From JACRLV01 sp045863555 (lineage in GTDB: Bacteria; Planctomycetota; Phycisphaerae; UBA1845; Fen-1342): a stretch of DNA of 64,000 nucleotides. A program made the translations under genes and the position numbers. Within the stretch, counting starts at the first letter, position 1. Each line of letters starts with the position of its first letter. The notes under the pieces were generated by a model. It saw only the letters and a list, made by a program, of their open reading frames with translations. It ran no database searches and was not told where the DNA came from. The DNA lies in NCBI GenBank assembly GCA_045863555.1, contig BTUU01000020.1:1-64000 (forward strand), read 5' to 3'. Positions 53,250 through 60,904 of this stretch are shown here, piece by piece.

Positions 53250-54869
53250 TCACTTTGCCGCTCCCGGCGCCCAGATGCCGGCCGGCGCGTCGTTTGTTCC
53301 CGGCGGCGGCTCGGTCTGGGCGAAGATATTCCTGTGTTCGACGGCCTCTTTCGCCTTCCAGCCGGTGGCCCAGTCCACGAGCTTCTTCGACCCGCCCTGC
53401 CAAGCCCAGAAGTGGTCCTCCTGCCCCCCGCCGCCGGCACTGCCGATGCGGCGGTTTTGTTGATCCTGGGCGATGGCCTGGTCGAGTTTGGCCATATCCA
53501 CCTGTGCCCGCTTGAGTACGCCGATTTCACGCAGCCGCAGCGCGACTTCGGGCGGCGGCGGTGCATATTCAATCGTGCCGTTTACGAGCACACTCTCGCT
53601 CTCGATCGTCCTTGCCAGACGCGGCAGCCAGAGGCTCCAGAGCCCCGTCTCCAGCAATCTCTGAAAACTGGGCTGTTCCGGCTTTTTCGCGTCTGCAAAG
53701 TAGGGAATGTTGCTGGCCGGCGGGCTCATGACATGAAAAGGAACCTTGTGCTCCCTGGCCAATTTCACCAGGAAGTGTTGCTGAGCGCGATTCAGCGCCT
53801 CCAGGTCCTGGTTCGTGTACTGTTCCTCGCTGGTTTTTGTGTCGAGCGCATCAAGCGTGTCACTGAGCTTCTTCTTGTAGTAGGCGAAGACGTCGAATAC
53901 ACGTACCTGGAGGTCCTGGTGGAACCGTAACGGATCGAGTTCATCCAGCTTCAGGTTCGGGTCATTTTCGTACCATTCCTTAATCTTGTCGCGCAGCTTC
54001 CCGTCCAGAAATTTCGCAAAGTCCTCGGAATGATCAAAGAACCACTCCGGCAACTTTCCAATGTTGGCCAGTTTGTTATCCTCGTCGGAAAGCTCTTCGA
54101 CGACCTTCCGAGCCATCTTTCCCTTCGCGACGCCGAAGAAGAACCCCAGCGCTCCGACGCTGGCCATTTCGAGCAACTGGAAGATCAGGCTTGTGAGAAA
54201 CGACTCCTTCTTTGCATTCTCGGCAGCTTCTTTCAGCGTGGCGGTGACCGTCGTATAGGCAGAGTGATACGCCCCGGCGTATCGAATCGCGTGCGAGTGC
54301 CAGTAGCCCGCAGCGGAGTCGAGCCGCTTGTACATGCGATCGACGTACCGTCTGCACTCCGTCTTCAGCCGTCCGAGCGCCGCTCTGGTGTTGTCATCCG
54401 ACGTCTTCACCTTGTGCAGCGCCTTGCTGGTCGCTACGGGCGTGAACGGCGGCGGCGATGGGTCGAGTGTGATCGCCCAACCAAGCTCCCATGTGCCCCG
54501 TTCGATCTCATCGCCGCTGAGCATGATCTTGAACTCGGGCGGTGTCTGTCCCCTGGGGGCCTTGAAGCGCAGCGCGATCTCCGGCCCCGGCTTCGCATTA
54601 GTCTTGACGTGCTCCACCTTCGACGGCTCGAAGTACCACTCCCGTCGGCCCTTGCATACGATCCTGCCGTAGAAGTTCGCGACCGGATCGTCTTTTGATT
54701 TCTCGTTGGGCAGATCCTTGTGCTCGTCCACCTCGCGAATCGTGATGATGACGTTCTTGCTCTCGCCGACCTTCTTCAGCGGCGCTTCGTTGATCGCGAG
54801 CATCGGCGGTACATCCGAGGCGTCCATCGTCCCGCGCGTCGTGAACACCGCCCACCACCTAGCGCCCAT
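53250..54869 (-). CDS. Unknown protein of the VgrG operon, possible effector
   Basis: 539 residues from the ATG at 54869, which lies inside the end of the preceding gene (11-nt overlap); the longer frame to 54965 is not protein-like. Residues ~20-135 form a beta-rich domain (VIITIREVDEHKDLPNEKSK, PPEFKIMLSGDEIERGTWEL GWAITL). From 150 on it is helical; a hydrophobic segment at 226-248 (SLIFQLLEMASVGALGFFFG) might insert in a membrane. The C-terminal part is charged helix (LEALNRAQQHFLVKLAREHK) with a Gly-rich tail. Two genes before VgrG-associated genes and 87 nt upstream of vgrG, so it is a candidate cargo. Family unknown. Confidence 0.6.
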   Translation of the reverse strand: MGARWWAVFTTRGTMDASDVPPMLAINEAPLKKVGESKNVIITIREVDEHKDLPNEKSKDDPVANFYGRIVCKGRREWYFEPSKVEHVKTNAKPGPEIALRFKAPRGQTPPEFKIMLSGDEIERGTWELGWAITLDPSPPPFTPVATSKALHKVKTSDDNTRAALGRLKTECRRYVDRMYKRLDSAAGYWHSHAIRYAGAYHSAYTTVTATLKEAAENAKKESFLTSLIFQLLEMASVGALGFFFGVAKGKMARKVVEELSDEDNKLANIGKLPEWFFDHSEDFAKFLDGKLRDKIKEWYENDPNLKLDELDPLRFHQDLQVRVFDVFAYYKKKLSDTLDALDTKTSEEQYTNQDLEALNRAQQHFLVKLAREHKVPFHVMSPPASNIPYFADAKKPEQPSFQRLLETGLWSLWLPRLARTIESESVLVNGTIEYAPPPPEVALRLREIGVLKRAQVDMAKLDQAIAQDQQNRRIGSAGGGGQEDHFWAWQGGSKKLVDWATGWKAKEAVEHRNIFAQTEPPPGTNDAPAGIWAPGAAK

Positions 54870-56388
54870 GGTTCGCCTCCTCGGCCGGCAGGAAGACGTC
54901 GACCCATTCGTCGTCGTACCCGACAGCTGGAATCGTCCGTTCGAATTCGCCGATGACGAGCACATAGTCGCTCAGCGGCGTGCGTTCGACGCGGATCCTC
55001 CCCTCCGCGTCCGTTGACCCGGAGTCGACCGCCCTGCCGTTTGCGTCGGTGATCGCATATGCGAGCGCGCCGACCGGCTGTTTGTGATCATCACGAACGA
55101 TCAGGCGAATGTAACCAAGCCACGGAAGGAAGACGTCGATCCACTCGTCCTCATATGCCACCGACGGAATCGTCCGCACATGCCCGGCGACGACGAGCTC
55201 AAAGTCCCTGAGTTGCACGTTATCGAAACGGATGCGGCCCAACGCATCGGTCTTACCGTCGCAAACGGCGGCGCCGTCGACGTCGCGGATCGCATAGGCC
55301 AGGTCCGGCGCCGGCTGTTCGGCATCGTCGAAGACGCATAGACGAATGTAGTTGATCCCGGTTGCGTTGCCGCGGAGGGATCGCACACGGAGCGTATAGA
55401 GTCGCTCCGTGGCCAGACCTTTCACGCTCCAAGGCGTGGGTATGTAGACGATTCCCGGATCATCTCTGTCATCGAACCGGAAATTGACGCCATCATGTGC
55501 CCTCTCCGTGCACCCCACGTCGTCGCGCAGATGGACATTGATTTCGTCGGGAACATCCGTATTCCAGTTGAAGATCGCGAGCTGCTGCCAGGTCAGCCCG
55601 TTCGCTTCGGCCAGGCTCTTTATGCTTTCGCCCGTGCGGACCTTGTGTGTCTCGATGGTTGCAATTCGCACACCGCGGATCGACGGCGGCGGCGCGATTA
55701 CCTCATCGCCTTCGATCGGCTGAACCGACCCGTTTCTTTCCGAGTCCGCCTGATCCGCTTCGTCGTCCTGCCGCGGAGTGGTTGAGGGGCGGTCACCAAT
55801 CGCGACGAAGCCGTACGTGTCGGTGAGCCGTGCCTCTTCGAGGCCGCACGCGACACTGCACGTACCCGGGTCGATCTCCTGAATGTCGATCATCCCATCC
55901 GGCCGCGTGGTGAATTCGAAGGTCTTGCCGTTCGGCTCCGTGACGCTGAGCACGACGCCCGGAAGCGGCCGGCTTGACGCATCATCCACGACGCGAAACC
56001 GGATCCACGCCGTTTTTTCCGTCGGGCGAAGGGGCGGTATCGCAGGCTCGGGCTCGGGCCGTCGACGAATCGGCGGCGTCGAGCGGAGCGGTCGCGGCGT
56101 GCGTGGTTCCAAGAACACGAGTCGACCCTCCGCGATCTTCGCGAGCATCGTTCGGCAATCCCCGCTGCCGCCCAGCGCCAGCACCTGCCGTGCAGCCGGA
56201 GTCCATTCGGCGTCGCGGATGTCGTGCAGGCGCGGTGACTCGCTCCCTAGCGTGCTGATCACATTCGCACAGCCGGGCGGCACCTCATCCCGGGCAGCGA
56301 TCATCCGCCGAGCCGGCGCGCTGCAGATCGCCGCCTGGCACCAGGGCACGGGGCAAGTCAGCCGCTTATCTTCCTTGTCCGCCGCCAC
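54859..56388 (-). CDS. LysM protein with tandem transthyretin-like repeats
   Basis: 509 residues from a GTG at 56388 (GAAGGG upstream); the frame back to 56481 is Arg/Gly-rich. N-terminal Cys-containing segment (TCPVPWCQAAICSAPARRM), a Pro-rich linker, a first transthyretin-like unit (AWIRFRVVDDASSRPLPGVV), LysM at about HKVRTGESIKSLAEANGLTW, and two tandem C-terminal units of ~75 residues, each with RLxVxDDxxQPxxxLAYAI, TDAxGRIR and ending DEWIDVFLP or DEWVDVFLP. First gene of the VgrG operon. Such repeats resemble carboxypeptidase-regulatory domains and may act as adaptors between VgrG and cargo. No enzyme motif is seen. Confidence 0.68.
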   Translation of the reverse strand: MAADKEDKRLTCPVPWCQAAICSAPARRMIAARDEVPPGCANVISTLGSESPRLHDIRDAEWTPAARQVLALGGSGDCRTMLAKIAEGRLVFLEPRTPRPLRSTPPIRRRPEPEPAIPPLRPTEKTAWIRFRVVDDASSRPLPGVVLSVTEPNGKTFEFTTRPDGMIDIQEIDPGTCSVACGLEEARLTDTYGFVAIGDRPSTTPRQDDEADQADSERNGSVQPIEGDEVIAPPPSIRGVRIATIETHKVRTGESIKSLAEANGLTWQQLAIFNWNTDVPDEINVHLRDDVGCTERAHDGVNFRFDDRDDPGIVYIPTPWSVKGLATERLYTLRVRSLRGNATGINYIRLCVFDDAEQPAPDLAYAIRDVDGAAVCDGKTDALGRIRFDNVQLRDFELVVAGHVRTIPSVAYEDEWIDVFLPWLGYIRLIVRDDHKQPVGALAYAITDANGRAVDSGSTDAEGRIRVERTPLSDYVLVIGEFERTIPAVGYDDEWVDVFLPAEEANHGR

Positions 56389-56526
56389 GCCATTCCCTTC
56401 ACCAGGTTTGCGACAACCGGTCCGGCTCCATCTCGCCCCCCCTAGCCAACGGCCGGAAAGTAATGCGCAGGACCGCGCCAAAACCGGCCAAGATCGCTCA
56501 AATTCAGGCGTTCGGCCGGGTCCGGG

Positions 56527-56556
56527 GGGACAATCGGTGAGTCAGCCAGCTAGAAT
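56527..56556 (+). promoter_or_regulatory. Promoter giving a possibly leaderless sigma mRNA
   Basis: GGGACA (56527-56532), 18 nt, TAGAAT (56551-56556). The -10 ends 6 nt before the ATG at 56563 and no Shine-Dalgarno sequence fits in between, so transcription would start at or next to the start codon. Confidence 0.4.
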
Positions 56557-56562
56557 TGGCTC

Positions 56563-57180
56563 ATGGTCGATGGCGAGAACAGGCCGGGCGAGGACTCCCC
56601 CGCCGCCGAGCCCTCCTCGCGAGAGGTGACCCGGCTGCTTTCGGCCGTCGCCGCCGGCGATCCGGTCGCACCGACGCGGCTCTTCGACCTGATCTATGAC
56701 CACCTTCGCAGTCTGGCGCGGGCCCGGATGGCCGGTGAGCGGCGGGGCCACACGCTTCAGGCAACCGCGCTGGTTCACGAAGCATATGTTCGGCTTCTCG
56801 GACGATCCGCCGAGGAGTGGACGGGCCGGGAGCACTTTTTTCGGGCGGCGGCGGAGGCGATGCGGCGGATCCTGGTCGACTACGCGCGGGCCCGGAACGC
56901 GGACAAGCGCGGAGGCGGGAAGGCGGCCCTTTCGATTTCCGGGGTGGCGGATCTGGCCTCCGACGCGGAACCCGCCGGAATTCTGGCCTTGGACGACGCG
57001 ATCGTGCGCCTTGAACGGGTAGACGCGCAGGCTGCGGCGATCGTCCGGTTGCGGTTCTACGCAGGTCTGAACGAGCGAGAGACCGCGGAGTCGCTCGGGG
57101 TCTCCGAGCGGACGGTTCGCCGCGACTGGTCCTTCGCCCGCGGCTGGCTCCGCGATGCGCTGGAACGGGAACAGTCCTAA
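56563..57180 (+). CDS. ECF sigma factor paired with the kinase at 57233
   Basis: 205 residues. Region 2: YDHLRSLARARMAGERRGHT, QATALVHEAYVRLLGR, HFFRAAAEAMRRILVDYARA RNADKRGGGKAAL. Region 4: IVRLRFYAGLNERETAESLG and ERTVRRDWSFARGWLRDAL. Same family as the sigma factors at 12141 and 43344. Divergent from the VgrG operon, with 174 bp between the two starts, so they may share a regulatory region. The kinase starts 52 nt after this stop. Confidence 0.93.
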   Translation: MVDGENRPGEDSPAAEPSSREVTRLLSAVAAGDPVAPTRLFDLIYDHLRSLARARMAGERRGHTLQATALVHEAYVRLLGRSAEEWTGREHFFRAAAEAMRRILVDYARARNADKRGGGKAALSISGVADLASDAEPAGILALDDAIVRLERVDAQAAAIVRLRFYAGLNERETAESLGVSERTVRRDWSFARGWLRDALEREQS

Positions 57181-57232
57181 CGCGGGATCGGCCGGACGAA
57201 CGCCGATACCGCTGTTGGCAGAGCAGGAGCGC

Positions 57233-60200
57233 ATGTCGGATTCTCTGGACGTGATCGCCAAGTCCATCATCGACGAAGCCGTGGAGCTGGACGGCCGCGC
57301 TCGCGCCGAGCTGGTCAGTCGCCGATGCGCCGGCGCGCCGGGTCTGCGCGAACGGGTCGATGGGCTGCTTGCGGCGATGGAGATCGAGGATCGGTTCCTG
57401 AGCGCGCCGAGCACAGGTATCGACATCGAAGGCGGGTTCGTGGAAGAGGCGCCGGGCGACCGGATCGGGGCCTACCGGCTGCTGGAGCGCATCGGCCAGG
57501 GAGGATTTGGCACCGTGTTCCTTGCGGAGCAATCCGCCCCGCTCGAAAGACGGGTCGCCCTGAAGGTCATCCGGCCCGGGATGGACAGCCGGCAGGTTCT
57601 GGCCCGGTTCGCCACGGAGCAACAGGCGCTCGCGCTGATGGACCACCCGAACATCGCCCGCGTGTTCGATGCGGGGATGACGGATCGAGGCCGCCCGTAT
57701 CTCGTGATGGAACATGTGCGCGGGGAGGCGGTCACCCGATTCTGCGACAGTGAGCAGATGTCGATCCGCCAGCGCCTGCTGCTCTTCCTGGAGATCTGCA
57801 ACGCGATCCGGCATGCTCACCAGAAAGGCGTGATTCACCGTGATCTGAAGCCGTCGAACATCCTCGTAACCACCGAAAACGGCCGGCCGGTTGCGAAGGT
57901 GATCGATTTCGGAATCGCGAAAGCGCTGCGTGCTCCCCGCGACGGACGCTCCTCGGTGACGGAAGCGCATCACCCGCTCGGAACCCTGGAGTACATGAGC
58001 CCGGAACAGGCGCAGTCTGCGCTGGGCGGTGTGGATACACGCAGCGACATCTATTCGCTTGGCGTCATCCTTTATGAATTGCTCACCGGCGCGACACCAT
58101 ACGAGGCCGATCGGCTTCGGGATGCGACGCTTGCAGAGTGGCAGCGCGTTCTGGCGAAAGAATCGCCACTGCGGCCCAGTCAGAGGTGTTCTTCCGGGGC
58201 CGTTCGGATCAAGACGGCGGCTGGCCCCTCCGACGCGCCGACCGACACCGCGAGACTGCGCGGCGCTGATGCAGGCACGCTGGCCCGTGCCCTGCGCGGC
58301 GACCTGGATTGCATCGTGATGAAGTGCCTGGAGTGTGTGCAGGATCAGCGCTACCAGTCCGTCGACGCGCTTGCCGACGACATTGAGCGGTATCTCTCTG
58401 ATGTCCCGATCCTTGCTTCGCCTCTAGGTGCCGCCTATCGCTTTCGAAAATTCGTTCGACGACACCGTATCGGCGTATTCGCCGGTTCAATTGTGATTGT
58501 CGGCCTGGCGGCAGGACTCGTTACGGCCGCTTACGGACTCACGATCGCACAGGAACAACGTGACGCGGCGCGCGCGGCACAGGACGGCGAAAAACAGCAG
58601 CGCCTTTCGGCCCAGCGCGTTTCGAGCTTTCTGGAACAGATGCTTTCGGGCGCCGCGCCGGAGGTTGCCGCGGGCAAGGACACGTCGCTTTTTCGAGTCT
58701 TCCTCGACGATGCCGTCAAACGAATCGAACGCGGCGAGCTTCGTGATTCTCCTGAGGCCGAGGCAGACCTTCGAATTACCCTCGCGAATACGTATCACTC
58801 GATCGGCGACGGCGCAACGTCGTTGCGGCTCCTAGCTCCATTCGATGAGCAACTTGCTTCGATCATCAACGCAAGCGACACGGTTCGCGAACGGCTTGTG
58901 GATGCACAGGCAATGGCGCTATCGATCGTGGCGCGGTTCGACGAAGCGAATGCCCGATTTCGTGAGCTCGCGGCGTTACGAAGAAGCCTGTATGGCGCTC
59001 AGGACAAGCGCGTCGCGATCGCCCTCGCAGCCATCGCAACGAACCTGACGAGTCAGGGACGCATACAGGAGTCGGTGGATGTTTCCAATGAGGCCCTGGA
59101 AATCGCAAAACACGCCGGCGACTCCGGGACTCTTGCGAACGTACTCACCAACCTCGCCGAACCACTCGGAATGTTGGGAGACCGCGCCGGGGCGATTGCC
59201 GCCGCCGAAAGTGCGCTGGAGCACTGCCGCCGGGCCTATTCCGCGGATCATCCGCATCTCGCGGAAGCGTTGAACAATCTCGCCGCCATGCTGGCGGAAT
59301 CGGAGGGGCAGGCGGAAAGGGTCATTGAGTTGCTCCGCGAGTCCGTTGAGATGAAGCGGCGACTCTATCCCGGCGGGCATCCCCATCTGGGCATCGGCCT
59401 GCACAACCTGGCGCGGGCACTTCAGGATCATGGCGAGTTCAAAGAATCGGAACGCCGCTACAAGGAGTCGCTTGAGTGCCTGCGGAAATTCGAACCGCAT
59501 TTCAGCGCCGACCTGATCGCCACGCAGCTTAACTACGCCAATCTCGCCAGAACACGCCAGCAGTCCGATCTACAAGAGTCGTTGGCGCGCGATGCACTCG
59601 CGCAATGCGAGCGTTTGTACCCCGCGGGACACGAGACGACGGCCCTCGCGCTGATGAATATCGCCACGAGTCTTCGCGATCGGGGTCGCAATGCCGATGC
59701 CGTGGACTATTTTCTGCGCTCAGTTGAAATCCAGCGGCGGGTGCTGCCCGCCGACCACCCGCTGCGGGGAAACGCGCTTTCTGCGGCGGGAACCTCGCAG
59801 GTCGACGCTGGGCGGGCCGGCGAAGCCGTGGCTCCGTTGCGCGAGGCACTTGAGATCCGTCGGCGTCAGGTCAATGCCGATCCGTTGCTGATTTCCGCGT
59901 CGCTTGCCGACCTGGCATCCGCGATGCTGACCGCGGCCGCAGCGGAATCGGGGGCGGACGAAGCCACCAGTCTTCGGAACGCGAGAGAAGCCGAAGCGCT
60001 TGCGGAGGAGTGTCTGCGCCTGCGGCGCGAGTTACTGGCGCCCGACGACTGGCGGATCGTGAATGCGGACGGAATCCGCATTGCTGCGCAGGTTGAGTTG
60101 CTGGGGCTCGATCGCGGAGCAGAGGTGCCGGAGAGAGTAGCGAAAATCCGAGAGGCGGAATCCGCACTGCTGGCGGGATATGAACAGCTCGAACAATCGA

Positions 60201-60367
60201 GCCGCGGATTCGACGAAACCCGTCGGACCAGAATCCTCGCTACGGCGGCCCGTCGACTCGTGCGGCTCTATGAGACCTACCGCAGCATCACGCCCTCCGA
60301 GGACGCGGAACGTTCGGCAGAGCAATGGCGAGCACGAGTCGCCGAACTGGTGCCGACAGGCGGATGA
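57233..60367 (+). CDS. Ser/Thr protein kinase with TPRs
   Basis: 1044 residues from the ATG at 57233 (AGGAGC upstream); a longer frame from 57155 overlaps the sigma gene. Kinase domain: ERIGQGGFGTVFLAEQ (85-100), Lys111 in VALKVIRPG, HRDLKPSN near 202, DFG near 224, YMSPEQ. Membrane segment ~410-436 (IGVFAGSIVIVGLAAGLVTA). Outer part begins SFLEQMLSGAAPEVAAGKD, as in the kinase at 8974, then kinesin-light-chain-type TPRs (YPGGHPHLGIGLHNLARALQ). The closest relative in the window is the kinase at 8974 by overall plan. Confidence 0.93.
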   Translation: MSDSLDVIAKSIIDEAVELDGRARAELVSRRCAGAPGLRERVDGLLAAMEIEDRFLSAPSTGIDIEGGFVEEAPGDRIGAYRLLERIGQGGFGTVFLAEQSAPLERRVALKVIRPGMDSRQVLARFATEQQALALMDHPNIARVFDAGMTDRGRPYLVMEHVRGEAVTRFCDSEQMSIRQRLLLFLEICNAIRHAHQKGVIHRDLKPSNILVTTENGRPVAKVIDFGIAKALRAPRDGRSSVTEAHHPLGTLEYMSPEQAQSALGGVDTRSDIYSLGVILYELLTGATPYEADRLRDATLAEWQRVLAKESPLRPSQRCSSGAVRIKTAAGPSDAPTDTARLRGADAGTLARALRGDLDCIVMKCLECVQDQRYQSVDALADDIERYLSDVPILASPLGAAYRFRKFVRRHRIGVFAGSIVIVGLAAGLVTAAYGLTIAQEQRDAARAAQDGEKQQRLSAQRVSSFLEQMLSGAAPEVAAGKDTSLFRVFLDDAVKRIERGELRDSPEAEADLRITLANTYHSIGDGATSLRLLAPFDEQLASIINASDTVRERLVDAQAMALSIVARFDEANARFRELAALRRSLYGAQDKRVAIALAAIATNLTSQGRIQESVDVSNEALEIAKHAGDSGTLANVLTNLAEPLGMLGDRAGAIAAAESALEHCRRAYSADHPHLAEALNNLAAMLAESEGQAERVIELLRESVEMKRRLYPGGHPHLGIGLHNLARALQDHGEFKESERRYKESLECLRKFEPHFSADLIATQLNYANLARTRQQSDLQESLARDALAQCERLYPAGHETTALALMNIATSLRDRGRNADAVDYFLRSVEIQRRVLPADHPLRGNALSAAGTSQVDAGRAGEAVAPLREALEIRRRQVNADPLLISASLADLASAMLTAAAAESGADEATSLRNAREAEALAEECLRLRRELLAPDDWRIVNADGIRIAAQVELLGLDRGAEVPERVAKIREAESALLAGYEQLEQSSRGFDETRRTRILATAARRLVRLYETYRSITPSEDAERSAEQWRARVAELVPTGG

Positions 60368-60429
60368 AGGCCGATCGGCCGACAAACCTGGGGTCTTCCG
60401 CAACAGCAGGCCAGTCTCCACCGCGCCGT

Positions 60430-60717
60430 CGTAAATGTCCGGGGTCCCGATTCGGTCGCCGACTCGGAAACGTTGCGGAAATCCAGCGAAAACGTGTTGA
60501 AGCTAAACCCGGGGATCGCGAAATCCCCGACGTGCCGGTTATACGCGGTTGCGCCCGCAAGATCGCCCACGTTGAACGACGGCAGCGTCACACTGGTTGT
60601 ACCCGCGGGTACGGAGATTTCCCAAAGGAACTCACCGGGACCCTTCGTCTCGATGAGAGACAGTGAGCCGCCGGCCGCGTTCGCAACGCTCCGCGTGGGC
60701 GGTGCGATCCGTGATCC
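60430..60717 (-). pseudogene. Remnant of an exported beta-rich protein
   Basis: Between the kinase end and the beta-helix gene (60368-60904) no intact gene is found. On the minus strand a coding-like frame after the stop at 60718 reads FLWEISVPAGTTSVTLPSFN, DLAGATAYNRHVGDFAIPGF and NTFSLDFRNVSESATESGP, typical of a surface beta-sandwich protein, and then runs into unrelated sequence. It has no start codon in a good context, so I read it as an internal or C-terminal gene fragment left after a rearrangement. Confidence 0.4.
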
Positions 60718-60904
60718 TCATTGCATGTCGAGGATTGTCGCGAGACTCGAGCGCGGACGACGCAGCACGATAAGGATTCGCCATCCGGATTCCGCTTGGA
60801 TGGCCTCGTTCGGCGTCCGATCGACTTCGCCAGTCGCGGGTGCGGGCCGCGGCCACCTTCCGACATGGGGTTCATTCGCCTATTCGGAAGCGGCGTCTTC
60901 GTCT

